DNA of 64,000 nucleotides from DATAOG01 sp963753685 (GCA_963753685.1 CAVWDE010000004.1:189203-253202); one strand, 5' to 3'; positions 44,342-54,175 are shown, counted from the first letter of the stretch. The notes: generated by a model from the letters alone, not told the origin. Program-made: numbers and translations.

Positions 44342-45265
44342 TCAGTCCGGGAGCGCGGCGAGGCGCTTGACCGCCGGCTCGAGCGGGCGGGCGTGCTGGC
44401 CGATCGCGGCCCAGGGATCGGCCTTCCGGCCAAGACGGCGGAACAGGTTCGCGATCGTGAAGCGCCGCGGGCCAAGGGTGGCGTCGTCGAGCTCTGCCCA
44501 GTCCAGGGGCGTGGCGACCGATGCTTCCGGCCGCGCGCGCACGCTGTAGGGGGCGACCGCGGTCTGACCATAGGCGTTGCGGCCGACGTCCAGGAAGACC
44601 CGAGCGCCGCGCGCGGCCTTGCGTTGCGCGGTCGTGAGCTCGTCCGGCGCGCGCGCGGCCAGCCGCTCGGCGAGATCGCCGGCAAAGGCGCGCACCTGGT
44701 CGAAGTTGGCCCCGCGCTCGAGCGGCACCCAGACGTGCAGACCGCGCGAGCCCGTGATCTGGACGAACGGGACCAGGCCCACCGCCTCGAGCAGCTCGCG
44801 GGCCGCCCTGGCGGCGCGCCTGACCTTGGCAAAGTCGTCGTCCGAGGGATCGAGGTCGATCACCAGCCGGTCGGGGTGGTCGATCCGGTCGGTGCGCGCG
44901 AGGCCGATGTGCAGGGTCAGGGCCGCCTGGTTGGCGAGATAGACCAGGGTCGCGGCATCGCCGGCCAGGACGTAGTCGACCGCACCGCCCTCCTTGGCCA
45001 GATGCGCACGCCGGATCCAGGGCGGGAAATAGGCCGATGCGTTCTTTTGCATGAAGCCTTCGGCCTCGATGCCGTCGGGATAGCGCTGGAAGGAGAGCGG
45101 CCGGCCCTCGATGTGCGGCAGCATGACCGGCGCGACCCGATGGTAGTAGTCGATCAGATCGCCCTTGGTCAGGCCGGCCTTTGGGAACAGGACCTTGCCA
45201 GTGTTCGAGAGCTCGATCCTGTGGCCGTCGACCTCGAGCGCTTCACTCGCTTTGGGGCTCGCCAT
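44342..45265 (-). CDS. ligD: non-homologous end-joining LigD polymerase domain, stand-alone
   Basis: A 307-residue protein equal to the LigD primase-polymerase (PolDom) module. Marks include LSNTGKVLFPKAGLTKGDLI, GSRGLHVWVPLERGANFDQV and the DLDPSDDDF metal motif. It adds nucleotides at double-strand breaks during NHEJ. The start shares one base with the stop of the ligase gene upstream. In many bacteria this is one domain of a fused LigD; here it is a separate gene. Confidence 0.93.
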   Translation of the reverse strand: MASPKASEALEVDGHRIELSNTGKVLFPKAGLTKGDLIDYYHRVAPVMLPHIEGRPLSFQRYPDGIEAEGFMQKNASAYFPPWIRRAHLAKEGGAVDYVLAGDAATLVYLANQAALTLHIGLARTDRIDHPDRLVIDLDPSDDDFAKVRRAARAARELLEAVGLVPFVQITGSRGLHVWVPLERGANFDQVRAFAGDLAERLAARAPDELTTAQRKAARGARVFLDVGRNAYGQTAVAPYSVRARPEASVATPLDWAELDDATLGPRRFTIANLFRRLGRKADPWAAIGQHARPLEPAVKRLAALPD

Positions 45266-46269
45266 CAGGGCTCGGTCCGCTCGCGGCCGACCTCCTCGGG
45301 CGGCTTGTCGCGCCGCAGGCCGAGAAAGCGGGGATGGCGCAGCCGCCCGTCCTCGGTCCACTCGGTGAAGCCGATCTCGGCCACGAGCTTGGGCTGCACG
45401 AAGGTGACCGCCGCCTCGCCGACGTCTTCTGCGAACGGCGAGCGGGCGCGCGTCAGCCGGTCGAGCCGCCGGCGCAGATCGACCAGGGTCCGCTCGTCGA
45501 ACCCGGTGCCGACCTTGCCCGCGTAGTGGAAGCCCGCGCCGTCGTAGTAGCCGAGCAGGAGCGCGCCAAAGCCGAGGCGGCTGCCGCGCGCCGCGCTGAA
45601 CCCGCCGATCACCAGCTCCTGGCCATGGCTGCACTTGAACTTCAGCCAGTCGGCCGTGCGGCCGGCCTGGTAGGACGCACTCGCGCGCTTGGCGATCAGA
45701 CCCTCCCAGCCCTTCGAACAGGCCTCCCCGAACAGCGCCTCGCCGGCGGCGTTGCGATGCGGCGTGAACCGGAGCGGGTCGTCGAACGCGAGCGCCTCGC
45801 GCAGCATAGCCTTGCGCCGCCGGAGCGGCAGCTGCCGGAGATCATGCGCCTCGAGGTGGATCAGGTCGAACAGATAGTAATGGACCCGGACGCCGCTCGC
45901 TCGCGCCCGCTCCGGATCGTCGATCTGCATCCGGCGCTGCAGGCGGGCAAAGCTGGTGCGCGGCCCCTCGAAGGCGACGACCTCGCCATCGACCACGAAA
46001 TCGGCGCAGGGCTGGCCGGCAAACGCGTCGACCAGCTCCGGGTAGCTGCCTTCGAGCGCCACGCGGTTGCGACTGAGGAGCCGCACCCGGTCGCCATTGC
46101 GAAAGGCCAGGACCCGCTCGCCGTCGAACTTGCGCTCGAACAGCCAGTCCGGATCCGAAAACCGCCGGTCGGTGAGCCTGGCCAGCATCGGCGGGTACCA
46201 GTCGGGTTGGGGCGTGGCCACGATCCGGTCGCGGTCCTCAGCATCGAGCTGGTCGAGCCGATCAGCCAT
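45265..46269 (-). CDS. ligD: ATP-dependent DNA ligase domain of LigD, stand-alone
   Basis: A 334-residue ATP-dependent DNA ligase with nucleotidyltransferase and OB domains. The adenylated lysine is in FERKFDGERVLAF; motif III is seen in YYLFDLIHL and motif IV in WEGLIAKR. The OB part contains ELVIGGFSAARGSRLGFGAL. It overlaps the phosphoesterase gene by eight bases and the polymerase gene by one, so the three NHEJ genes form a tight operon. Confidence 0.94.
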   Translation of the reverse strand: MADRLDQLDAEDRDRIVATPQPDWYPPMLARLTDRRFSDPDWLFERKFDGERVLAFRNGDRVRLLSRNRVALEGSYPELVDAFAGQPCADFVVDGEVVAFEGPRTSFARLQRRMQIDDPERARASGVRVHYYLFDLIHLEAHDLRQLPLRRRKAMLREALAFDDPLRFTPHRNAAGEALFGEACSKGWEGLIAKRASASYQAGRTADWLKFKCSHGQELVIGGFSAARGSRLGFGALLLGYYDGAGFHYAGKVGTGFDERTLVDLRRRLDRLTRARSPFAEDVGEAAVTFVQPKLVAEIGFTEWTEDGRLRHPRFLGLRRDKPPEEVGRERTEP

Positions 46270-46870
46270 CGGCGTCCCCGGTGGCTGCGGTCTTGGCGAG
46301 CTGCGCGACCGTCCGGCCGCTCGCGACCGATCGGCGCTGGCTCGTGGTCGGCCGGCGCCGCGCGTCGGCGGCCTGATCCTTGAGCTTGATCAGAAGCCAC
46401 TTGGGGTCGTCGGCGGAGCCGAAGCGCTGGAGCGCATAGCCGCCCTTCAGCTTCTGCCCATGCAGCTCGATCAGAAGATGACCGTCCTCGAGTGCCTCCG
46501 CCACCGACTTTGGCCGGCCGTCAACCTCGGTCAGATTGTCGTAGGTGCCGCGATCCCAAACGATCACGGCGCCCGCGCCGTACTGGCCCTCGGGGATCAC
46601 GCCCTCGAAATCGGCGTAGTCGAGCGGATGGTCCTCGACCGCCATCGCCAGTCGCTTCGCGCGCGGATCGGTGGATGGCCCCTTGGGCACCGCCCAGGAT
46701 TTGAGCACGCCCTCGACCTCGAGCCGGAAATCGAAGTGGTGGCTGCGCGCCTTGTGTTCCTGGATGACGAAGCGGGGGCGCTTGCCGGGCCGCGCGCGCC
46801 CCGCCCGGGGCTCGGGCGTTTGCCCGGGATCGCGCCGCTTGCGATAGGCCTCGAGGCGGTGGTCAGCCAT
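46262..46870 (-). CDS. ligD: LigD 3'-phosphoesterase domain, stand-alone
   Basis: A 202-residue protein matching the LigD phosphoesterase module: FVIQEHKARSHHFDFRLE, LKSWAVPKGPS, VEDHPLDYADFEGVIPEGQY and VIVWDRGTY. It removes 3'-phosphates and ribonucleotides from DNA ends before joining. It is the first gene of the phosphoesterase-ligase-polymerase series. No Ku gene is visible in the window. The ATG at 46870 is preferred over an upstream in-frame start overlapping the divergent promoter region. Confidence 0.92.
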   Translation of the reverse strand: MADHRLEAYRKRRDPGQTPEPRAGRARPGKRPRFVIQEHKARSHHFDFRLEVEGVLKSWAVPKGPSTDPRAKRLAMAVEDHPLDYADFEGVIPEGQYGAGAVIVWDRGTYDNLTEVDGRPKSVAEALEDGHLLIELHGQKLKGGYALQRFGSADDPKWLLIKLKDQAADARRRPTTSQRRSVASGRTVAQLAKTAATGDADG

Positions 46871-47030
46871 GGCCGTATTTCTGGACGATTTTCGCCATGA
46901 CGAGATCAACGCCCGCACCCGCCCGGAGTTCCCTCCCTGGATTGCGATCGTCGGGCGATCGGCTAGTCTGGGTGCGAGTGCCGATCATGTCCCAGGCCGT
47001 ATCAAACCAGGATCGCCCGAGGGTCCCCGC

Positions 47031-48317
47031 ATGGCATTGCCCCCCAACGAGCTGACGGCGTGCGCGGCGCTCGAGGAGATCGCGGCCGGGCGCCTCACGG
47101 CCGAGGCGCTGACGCGCTCGTGCCTCGAGCGCATCGCGGCGCGCGAGCCGGTCGTGCACGCGTTCGCTCATCTCGACCCGGAGCTGGCGCTCACCGAGGC
47201 GCGAAGACGGGATGCCAGCAGCGCGCGTGGCCTGCTGCACGGCCTGCCGCTCGGGGTCAAGGACATCATCGACACTTGCGACCTGCCGACCGCCTATGGC
47301 TCGAGGGTCTATCCCGGCAACCGGCCGGCCCAGGATGCCGCCTGCGTCGCGCTCGCTCGCGCGGCCGGGGCGGTGATCCTCGGCAAGACCGTGACCACCG
47401 AGTTCGCGTTCCGGGCGCCCGGTCCAACCACCAATCCGCACGATCCCGCGCACACGCCGGGCGGCTCGTCGAGCGGTTCGGCCGCCGCGGTCGCGGACTG
47501 CATGCTGCCGGTCGCGTTCGGAACCCAGACCGGCGGTTCGGTCATCCGCCCGGCCGCGTTCTGCGGCGTGATCGGCTACAAGCCGAGCTTCGGCACGATC
47601 AACCGGGCAGGCGTCAAGCCGCTGGCCGAGAGCTACGACACCGTCGGCTTGCTCGCGCGCAGCGTCGCGGACGTCGCCCTGGTGACGGCGGTGCTTGCCG
47701 GCGACGAGCCCGCGCAGCATGGGGTCGACCCGGTCAAGCCCGCCCGGGTCGGCCTCTGCCGCACGCCGTCCTGGCCGGAGGCCGGGCCAGCTACGCAAAG
47801 CGTCCTCGAGGCGAGCGCCGATCGTCTCACCCAGGCCGGCGTCCGGGTCGAGGAGGTGGCGCTGCCGGCCGCGTTCGCAGACTTCAATCAGCTCCACTCG
47901 ATCGTGCTGCTGTTCGAGGCATATCGCGCGGTCGCCTACGAGCGCACGGTCCACCCCGACCGGCTCGCCCCGGACACTCTCGAGGAGCTCGAGGCGGGCA
48001 GCCGGATCCGAAGGCGCGACTATCTCGCGGCCAAGGTCCGGATCGCCGAGTGCCGACGGCTGATTGACCAAGCGTTCGAAGCAGCGGACCTGCTGCTGGC
48101 GCCGAGCGCGCCGGGCGAGGCGCCGCGCGGCCTCGAGAGCACCGGTGCTGCGACCTTCAACCGCCTCTGGACCGGGCTGCTCATGCCCTGCCTCAATCTC
48201 CCGGCCGGCACCGGTCCGAGCGGGCTGCCGATCGGCGTGCAGACGGTCGGTGGCCGCAACGACGACGCGCGCCTGCTCGCCTGGTCGGCCTGGATCGAGG
48301 CGCGCCTCGCTGCCTGA
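47031..48317 (+). CDS. amidase (amidase-signature family)
   Basis: A 428-residue hydrolase of the amidase signature family. The Ser-cisSer-Lys triad is visible: Lys77 (GLPLGVKDII), cis-Ser in TPGGSSSGSAAAVA and nucleophile Ser170 (GTQTGGSVIR). Family members hydrolyse many amides; a close functional guess is not justified. The ATG at 47031 starts a normal amidase N-terminus; the frame is open further upstream without protein character. It is divergent from the NHEJ operon. Confidence 0.92.
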   Translation: MALPPNELTACAALEEIAAGRLTAEALTRSCLERIAAREPVVHAFAHLDPELALTEARRRDASSARGLLHGLPLGVKDIIDTCDLPTAYGSRVYPGNRPAQDAACVALARAAGAVILGKTVTTEFAFRAPGPTTNPHDPAHTPGGSSSGSAAAVADCMLPVAFGTQTGGSVIRPAAFCGVIGYKPSFGTINRAGVKPLAESYDTVGLLARSVADVALVTAVLAGDEPAQHGVDPVKPARVGLCRTPSWPEAGPATQSVLEASADRLTQAGVRVEEVALPAAFADFNQLHSIVLLFEAYRAVAYERTVHPDRLAPDTLEELEAGSRIRRRDYLAAKVRIAECRRLIDQAFEAADLLLAPSAPGEAPRGLESTGAATFNRLWTGLLMPCLNLPAGTGPSGLPIGVQTVGGRNDDARLLAWSAWIEARLAA

Positions 48318-48348
48318 GCCCGGCACCGGACCGTGTCACGCCCCTGTA

Positions 48349-49251
48349 TCAGGCGGCGATGCCGTCGTTCGCCGGGGCGGGCCAGGGATAGGCTTTGATC
48401 GCGCGCACGAAGGCGGCTACCGCGGGTGAGTAACGGCGGCCGGCGACCGTCACCAGGGAGACATCGCGGGTCACCTCCGGATTGATCACCCGTCGGGTCT
48501 GCAAACCCGCGAGCACCGGCGAGAACTCCGGGATGAAGCAGATGCCCATGCCGGCCATGACCATGACCTGGATCCAGTCCTCGCGCTCGCTGCGATAGCC
48601 GACCCGCATCCGTATTTCGCGCTCGCGCAGGAGGCTGGAGATATGGTCCTGGTATTCGCAATTGATCCGCAGCAGGTAGGTCTCGCCCGCAACATCGGTG
48701 ATCTCGATCGCATTCTGAGCCTCGAAACGGTGGCCGGTCGGGAAGGCGAGCAGGAAGTTCTCTTGATACAGCGGCTGCACGACGAAACGCTCGTCGAGGG
48801 ACTCCGGCTGGGCCATGACCGCGAGATCGAGCTCGCCGTCGTGGAGCAGGCTGCACAGCCGGCTCGGCACGCCCTCGAGCAGGGTCACCTCGACGCCCGG
48901 GTGATTGCGTTGGAAGTCGTTGAGGAAGCCGATGCCGCGCAACGGCCCGATCGTGCACATGAGGCCGACGTTGAGCGCCGCGTTGTCGAGCTTGAGGAAG
49001 CTCTTGGCGGTGGTCTTGGCGGCCTCGGTCTGCTTCCAGACCTGTTCGAGCTGGGGGCGCATCAGCCGCCCGAGGTCGGTCAAATGGCTGAGATGACGCT
49101 CGCGCCGGAACAGGAGGCCGCCCAGTTCCTCCTCGAGCTTCTGGACCGCGCGCGTCAGGGCCGGCTGGGTGACGTTGCACTGCTCGGCCGCGCGGGTGAA
49201 GTTCAACGTCTCGCAAACCGCAAGAAAGTAGCGAATCTGATGCATTTCCAA
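48349..49251 (-). CDS. LysR-family transcriptional regulator
   Basis: A 300-residue LysR-type regulator. The N-terminal winged HTH reads MHQIRYFLAVCETLNFTRAA with QCNVTQPALTRAVQKLEEEL as the recognition region, followed by a PBP2-like effector domain. It is tail-to-tail with the amidase and divergent from the flavin reductase gene 414 bases away, which may be its target. An ATG two codons downstream (49245) is the alternative start. Confidence 0.93.
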   Translation of the reverse strand: MEMHQIRYFLAVCETLNFTRAAEQCNVTQPALTRAVQKLEEELGGLLFRRERHLSHLTDLGRLMRPQLEQVWKQTEAAKTTAKSFLKLDNAALNVGLMCTIGPLRGIGFLNDFQRNHPGVEVTLLEGVPSRLCSLLHDGELDLAVMAQPESLDERFVVQPLYQENFLLAFPTGHRFEAQNAIEITDVAGETYLLRINCEYQDHISSLLREREIRMRVGYRSEREDWIQVMVMAGMGICFIPEFSPVLAGLQTRRVINPEVTRDVSLVTVAGRRYSPAVAAFVRAIKAYPWPAPANDGIAA

Positions 49252-49665
49252 AGGCGCTCTCCTCCCAAAGGCGCGCGCCGCGCCATGCTGCCCGATTTCG
49301 CCGCCCAGGCAGCATCAATTCGAGGTGAAGCCGAGTCAGCGTATTGAGATAAGAAGAATGGTCTGGACAGGCACGCGCGATCCATCGGCAGCAGAGGCCG
49401 TCCAGACCGCCCCAGGCTGCTTTCGGGAGCCGGGTGGATTGCCGGCGCGCTCACCGAGCCGCAAGATGGTCATGAGTGGCAGGCATCAAGTCAATACGGA
49501 ATCGGCATTTCCTCGTGGCGACCCGATTGGCGATGGTGTCGGTGCCTCCCTCCCTTCATGGCCGGCCTCGCGCCGGCCACTTTGTCTCCGGGGAGACAGG
49601 GCAAACGGGCGACCGCTGCCGGTCGGGATCGGCTTGAACCATCCGCGCGGGAAGGGACGAAGACG
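49252..49665. other. intergenic region between LysR regulator and flavin reductase gene
   Basis: 414 bases without a convincing gene. Divergent promoters and a LysR binding site are expected. The stretch CAGCGTATTGAGATAAGAAG near 49338-49357 is AT-richer than the rest, but no operator could be assigned. Nothing else was recognised. Confidence 0.4.
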
Positions 49666-51045
49666 ATGACCACGCGATACGATGCCATCATCATCGGCAC
49701 CGGACAGTCGGGGCCGACGCTGGCCGGGCACCTGGTCCGGGAGGGCCGGAAGGTCGCGATCGTCGAGCGCAAGCGCTTCGGCGGCACCTGCGTCAACAAT
49801 GGCTGCATCCCGACCAAGACCCTGATCGCGAGCGCGCGGGCGGCGTACGTCGCTCGCCGGGCGGCCGAGTTCGGGGTGATGATCGAGGGCCCGATCCGGG
49901 TCGACATGAAGGCGGTCAAGGCGAGGAAGGACGCGATCGTCCGGGTCTCCAACGAGGGCGTCGAGGAGAGCCTGCGCGAGAATCCGGGCATCACGGTCTA
50001 CGTCGGCCATGCGCGCTTCATCGGCCCAAAGCAGGTTCAGGTCGGTGCCGACCAGCTCGAGGCCGAGCAGATCTTCATCAACGTCGGCGGCCGCGCCGAC
50101 GTGCCGAGGGTCCCGGGCATCGAGACCGTGCCCTACTATACCAATTCCTCGATCATGGCGGTCGACTTCCTGCCCGAGCATCTGGTGATCCTGGGCGGCA
50201 GCTACATCGGTCTCGAGTTCGGCCAGATGTACCGCCGCTTCGGCAGCGAGGTGACGATCATCCAGCGCAACGATCAGGTCATCCCGCGCGAGGATGAGGA
50301 CGTCTGCGCCGCGATTCGCGAGATCCTCGAAGACGAAGGCATCAGGATCCTGACCGATGCCGACGCTACAGGCGTCGAGTCGCGAGCGGACGGGATCGCG
50401 GTCGCGCTCACCGCCGGCGGCGAGGCCACGAGCGTCGTCGGCTCGCACCTCCTGATCGCGACCGGCAGGCGGCCCAACACCGACGACCTCGGCCTCGACC
50501 GGGCGGGCGTCGCGACCGACGAGCGCGGCTACATCAAGGTCGACGGCGCGCTCCAGACCAACGTCCCCGGCATCTTTGCCATGGGCGACTGCAACGGCCG
50601 CGGCGCCTTCACCCATACCTCCTACAACGACTACGAGATCGTGGCCGCCAACCTGTTCGAGGGCGATCCGCGCCGGGTCGAGGACCGCATTCTGACCTAC
50701 GGCCTGTTCATCGACCCGCCGCTCGGCCGCTGTGGCATGACCGAGCGCGAGGTGCGGCGCAGGGGCATCAAGGCGCTGATCACGAAGATGCCGATGGAGG
50801 ACGTGGGGCGCGCCTATGAGCGCAGCGAGACCAAGGGCTTCATCAAGATCATCGTCGACGCGGAGACCAAGCAGATCCTGGGGGCGGCTCTGCTCGGCAT
50901 CGAGGGCGACGAGATCGTCCAGGGCCTGCTCGATCTGATGTACGCCAAGGCGCCCTACACCGTGATCCAGCGGGCGATGCACATCCACCCGACGGTCTAC
51001 GAGATGATCCCCGGCATGTTCGAGGAGCTGCAGCCCCTCGCGTAG
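49666..51045 (+). CDS. FAD-dependent pyridine nucleotide-disulfide oxidoreductase (mercuric reductase-like, no MerA metal domain)
   Basis: A 459-residue flavoprotein of the glutathione/mercuric reductase family. FAD motif IIIGTGQSGPTLAGHL, redox disulfide GGTCVNNGCIPTK, NAD(P) motif ILGGSYIGLEFGQ, FAD motif GIFAMGDCNG, and the C-terminal dimer His-Pro (IHPTVYEMI) are all present. There is no N-terminal heavy-metal domain and no C-terminal vicinal cysteine pair, so mercury reduction is unlikely. The physiological disulfide is unknown. The ATG at 49666 begins directly before the FAD fold, after a GAAGGGA site. Confidence 0.92.
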   Translation: MTTRYDAIIIGTGQSGPTLAGHLVREGRKVAIVERKRFGGTCVNNGCIPTKTLIASARAAYVARRAAEFGVMIEGPIRVDMKAVKARKDAIVRVSNEGVEESLRENPGITVYVGHARFIGPKQVQVGADQLEAEQIFINVGGRADVPRVPGIETVPYYTNSSIMAVDFLPEHLVILGGSYIGLEFGQMYRRFGSEVTIIQRNDQVIPREDEDVCAAIREILEDEGIRILTDADATGVESRADGIAVALTAGGEATSVVGSHLLIATGRRPNTDDLGLDRAGVATDERGYIKVDGALQTNVPGIFAMGDCNGRGAFTHTSYNDYEIVAANLFEGDPRRVEDRILTYGLFIDPPLGRCGMTEREVRRRGIKALITKMPMEDVGRAYERSETKGFIKIIVDAETKQILGAALLGIEGDEIVQGLLDLMYAKAPYTVIQRAMHIHPTVYEMIPGMFEELQPLA

Positions 51046-51565
51046 AGGCAGATTCCCGCGCGAGTACGCAGAAGCCTGCTTCGAGGAAGCTGCAGCCGCC
51101 GGCCTCCAGGCAGACCCGCAGCCGCGAATATGCAAAAGCTCTGCGCGCCCAGACAGACGGCGGGGGCGCACCCGCGGATGGTGATCGCCCGACGCCACCG
51201 CTCGATGATGCCGTTAACTATTCGTCAACTCTTTGGCGCCAGATGTGCTCATGCGGAGTGGTCCATGTGATCCTGGGAGTCCCTGCCCCCCGTTCAGCCT
51301 GGGCACGGATTCCCACGGTCCCATGGACCCTCCGAAGGAAGGGTTACCACGGCAAAGGTTAACGTTCGGTTAAGGCGAGGTGCGCCATGCCTGAGGGCCA
51401 CGGTCCGCGCGTGCCCGCGGACAACCCAGTCGGCGGGGCCGGTCGCTGGAACGACACCCGACCAGGCGATCACCTTGCGGGCGATTCTAGTCACTCCAGG
51501 GGCCGTACAGCCCGGGGCTCCGGCCGCGGTGCGGAGCCTGGTAACTGGTTGAAGGACAAGGGGAC
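51046..51565. other. intergenic region upstream of MFS gene
   Basis: 520 bases with no convincing gene. The first part carries two loosely similar stretches around AAGCTGCAGCC and CGAGTACGCAGAAG, suggesting relics rather than a gene. An AT-richer stretch (TTAACTATTCGTCAACTC near 51214) and a pair of GTTAAC-like sites near 51359-51375 could belong to promoters. Nothing definite. Confidence 0.4.
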
Positions 51566-52756
51566 ATGCGTACTCGAGCGATGGCTGATGACCCGCCAGC
51601 CCAGGCGGTGCGACGCGCCCGCCTTGGCGTCGCGGCCGTGTTCTTCGCCAACGGCTGCGGGCTCGGCAGCTGGGTCCCGCACATCCCGGACGTCAAGCTC
51701 TGGCACGGGCTGTCCGACGCGGTGCTCGGGCTGGCGCTCCTGGCGCTTGCGGCCGGCGCGGTCGCGGCGCTGCCGGTCGCGGGCGCGCTGGTCGCGCGCT
51801 TCGGCAGCCGGCCGGTGACGCGGGCCGCGGCGCTGCTGTTCTGCGCCGCCCTGCCGCTGCCGCTGCTCGCCCCGGATTTCCCGGCATTGCTGGCCGCCCT
51901 GGCCTTGCTCGGCGTCGGCACCGGCAGCGTCGATGTCGCCATGAACGCCCATGCGGTGCTGGTCGAGGCGCGCTACGGGCGGCCGATCATGTCGTCGTTC
52001 CATGGCATGTTCAGCCTCGGCGGGCTCGCGGGCGCAGCGCTTGCCGGCGGCGCCATGCAGGCGGGCCTGCCGCCGACCGCGCATCTGGTCCTGGCGGCCG
52101 CGATCCTCGGCATGGCGGTGCTCACGGCCTGGCCGGCGCTGCTGCCGACCGCGCCGGCGGCCTCGGACGGCCCCCTGTTCGCGCTGCCGCGCGGCCGGTT
52201 GATCGGGCTCGGCGCGGTCGCCGTGATCGGCCTGATGGCGGAGGGCGCGATGGGCGACTGGTCAGCGGTCTACCTCCGGATGGACCTAGGTGCCACCGCC
52301 GGCACCGCAGCGTTGGGCTTTGCCGCCTTCTCGCTCGCGATGGCGCTCGGCCGTCTGACCGGCGATCGCGTGGTCGGCCGCTTCGGCCCGAGCGGCGTGC
52401 TCGTCTCCGGCGCGCTGATCGGCGGCGGCACCCTCGCTGTCGCCCTGCTCGCCGGCCATCCGGCGGTGGCGGTCCTGGGCTTTGCCGGCATGGGCATCGG
52501 GCTCGCCAACGTCATCCCGATCGTGTTCAGCGCTGCCGGCCGCCTTCCGGGCCTGGCCCCCGGGATCGGCATCGCCGGGGTTTCGACCGCGGGCTATTTC
52601 GGCTTCCTCGCCGGGCCGCCGCTGATCGGCCTGGTGGCCGAGGCGAGCGGTCTCGCGGTCGCCCTCGGTCTGGTCGCCGCGGTGGTCGGCCTGATGGCGC
52701 TCTGCGCCGGCGCGTTGGCGAGCCCGGCGCGCCGGGCGGCGGCAGCCGCGGCCTGA
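51566..52756 (+). CDS. MFS transporter
   Basis: A 396-residue major facilitator protein with 12 predicted helices. The loop VAGALVARFGSRPVTR between helices 2 and 3 fits the family motif, and a second (LTGDRVVGRFGPSGVL) lies in the C-terminal half. It resembles YbjJ-like members of unknown substrate. The ATG at 51566 follows AAGGGGAC; an in-frame ATG at 51581 is also possible. Convergent with the LysE gene. Confidence 0.9.
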   Translation: MRTRAMADDPPAQAVRRARLGVAAVFFANGCGLGSWVPHIPDVKLWHGLSDAVLGLALLALAAGAVAALPVAGALVARFGSRPVTRAAALLFCAALPLPLLAPDFPALLAALALLGVGTGSVDVAMNAHAVLVEARYGRPIMSSFHGMFSLGGLAGAALAGGAMQAGLPPTAHLVLAAAILGMAVLTAWPALLPTAPAASDGPLFALPRGRLIGLGAVAVIGLMAEGAMGDWSAVYLRMDLGATAGTAALGFAAFSLAMALGRLTGDRVVGRFGPSGVLVSGALIGGGTLAVALLAGHPAVAVLGFAGMGIGLANVIPIVFSAAGRLPGLAPGIGIAGVSTAGYFGFLAGPPLIGLVAEASGLAVALGLVAAVVGLMALCAGALASPARRAAAAAA

Positions 52757-53380
52757 TCAGGCGCGCCGCGCGAGCGCCGTCAGCGCCCCGGCTGCGATCA
52801 AGAGGCTGCCGCCGGTCCGGTTGATCAGCCGCAGCATCCGGGGCGTGCGCAGGCGCGCGCGCAGCTGGCCCGCGAGCAGCGCCCAAAGCGCGGCGTTGAG
52901 CGCTGCCAGCAGCACGAACGTCGCCTCCAGGATCAGGAACTGCGGCAGCGGCGGCCGCCCCGCGGCGACGAACTGCGGCACGAAGGCGATGAAGAAGACG
53001 ATGCTCTTGGGGTTGAGCGCCGTGACCGCATAGGCGCGCCAGAACATGGCACCCTGGCCGGCCGGTTGCGCCTGGCCCGCGCACGCCTCGGCGGCCGGAT
53101 CGGCCCGCCACAGCCGCACCCCGAGCCACACCAGATAGAGGGCGCCGACCAGCTTCAGCGCCGTGAACAGCGCCGCCGAGGCCGCCAGCACGGCGCCCGC
53201 ACCGAGCAGCGAGATGGTCATGGCGGTGAGGTCGCCGAGCGCCACGCCCGGCACGGTCGCAAGGCCGGTGCGGCGGCCGCCGGCGAGCGCATGGCTGACC
53301 ACCAGCGTCACGGTCGGGCCTGGGATCGTCAGCAGAATCGTGCTCGCGAGCACGAAGGCAAGCCACAGCTCGAGCGGCAT
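52757..53380 (-). CDS. LysE/RhtB-family exporter
   Basis: A 207-residue membrane exporter of the LysE/RhtB family. It has about six helices, the N-terminal GPTVTLVVSHALAGGRRTGL and the loop ALNPKSIVFFIAFVPQF. Such proteins export amino acids or related compounds; the substrate is unknown. The ATG at 53380 precedes the first helix directly (MPLELWLAFVLAST). Confidence 0.92.
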   Translation of the reverse strand: MPLELWLAFVLASTILLTIPGPTVTLVVSHALAGGRRTGLATVPGVALGDLTAMTISLLGAGAVLAASAALFTALKLVGALYLVWLGVRLWRADPAAEACAGQAQPAGQGAMFWRAYAVTALNPKSIVFFIAFVPQFVAAGRPPLPQFLILEATFVLLAALNAALWALLAGQLRARLRTPRMLRLINRTGGSLLIAAGALTALARRA

Positions 53381-53656
53381 CGGTGGACCTCCTCCTGATC
53401 GGGCAGGAGCCAGCCCTGGCCGCCCGAGCGCTGTCAAGAGCGTTCAGAGCGCCGGCCGCCGCCGACCGATCACGCCCGATTATCGAAACCATAGGAAGAC
53501 GGCATTTCAGCCCTTGCGGCGGCTCTGCCAAGTTCCCGGCATCGGCAGTCGAGCCGGTCGCCGGCCAGCCCCGCGGCCCCACGACTGCCAGGCCCCCCTG
53601 CAATCGCGGACCGCGAAGCTGCCATGCCTCGCGGCCGCCGAACGAGGAAAGCTCCG

Positions 53657-54175
53657 ATGATCGCTGAACGCGCAACCCCGCTGCAGTCCTTCGGCGTCCG
53701 GCCGGAAGCCGCCGCCGCCACCGGCGCCAGGCTCGAGGCGCTCGGCCTCAACGTCGCCCGCTACGCGCTGGTCCTGGTCCTGGTCTGGATCGGGCTGATG
53801 AAGTTCACCGCCTACGAGGCCGGCGCGATCCAGCCGCTGGTCGCCAACAGCCCGTTGATGTTCTGGCTGTACGGCCTGTTCAGCGTCCAGGCGACCTCGA
53901 ACCTGATCGGCGCCGCCGAGATCGTGGCCGGCGTCCTGATCGCGATCCGGCCCTGGTCGGCCCCGGCCGGGGTGGTCGGCAGCCTGATGGCGGTTGCCAC
54001 CTTCGTCATCACGCTTACCTTCCTGGTCTCGACCCCCGGCTGGGAGCCGAGCCTCGGCGGCTTTCCGGCGCTCTCGGTGGCGCCCGGTCAGTTCATCCTG
54101 AAGGACGCCGTGCTGCTCGGCGCCGCCATCTGGTCGCTGGGCGAGTCCCTCCGCCACGTCGGTGCCGGCGAGTAA
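53657..54175 (+). CDS. DUF417 (YkgB/RclC-like) membrane protein
   Basis: A 172-residue inner-membrane protein with four helices. Family marks are LVWIGLMKFTAYEAGAIQPL, NSPLMFWLYGLF and the C-terminal GQFILKDAVLLGAA. RclC is linked to survival of reactive chlorine stress in E. coli; a stress role here is inferred. GAGGAAAG precedes the ATG. NDH-2 follows 70 bases downstream and may be co-transcribed. Confidence 0.9.
   Translation: MIAERATPLQSFGVRPEAAAATGARLEALGLNVARYALVLVLVWIGLMKFTAYEAGAIQPLVANSPLMFWLYGLFSVQATSNLIGAAEIVAGVLIAIRPWSAPAGVVGSLMAVATFVITLTFLVSTPGWEPSLGGFPALSVAPGQFILKDAVLLGAAIWSLGESLRHVGAGE

Noticed and set aside
49666..51045. mercuric reductase merA
   Set aside because: There is no N-terminal metal-binding domain, no C-terminal cysteine pair and no mer genes nearby; only the general disulfide reductase fold is supported.
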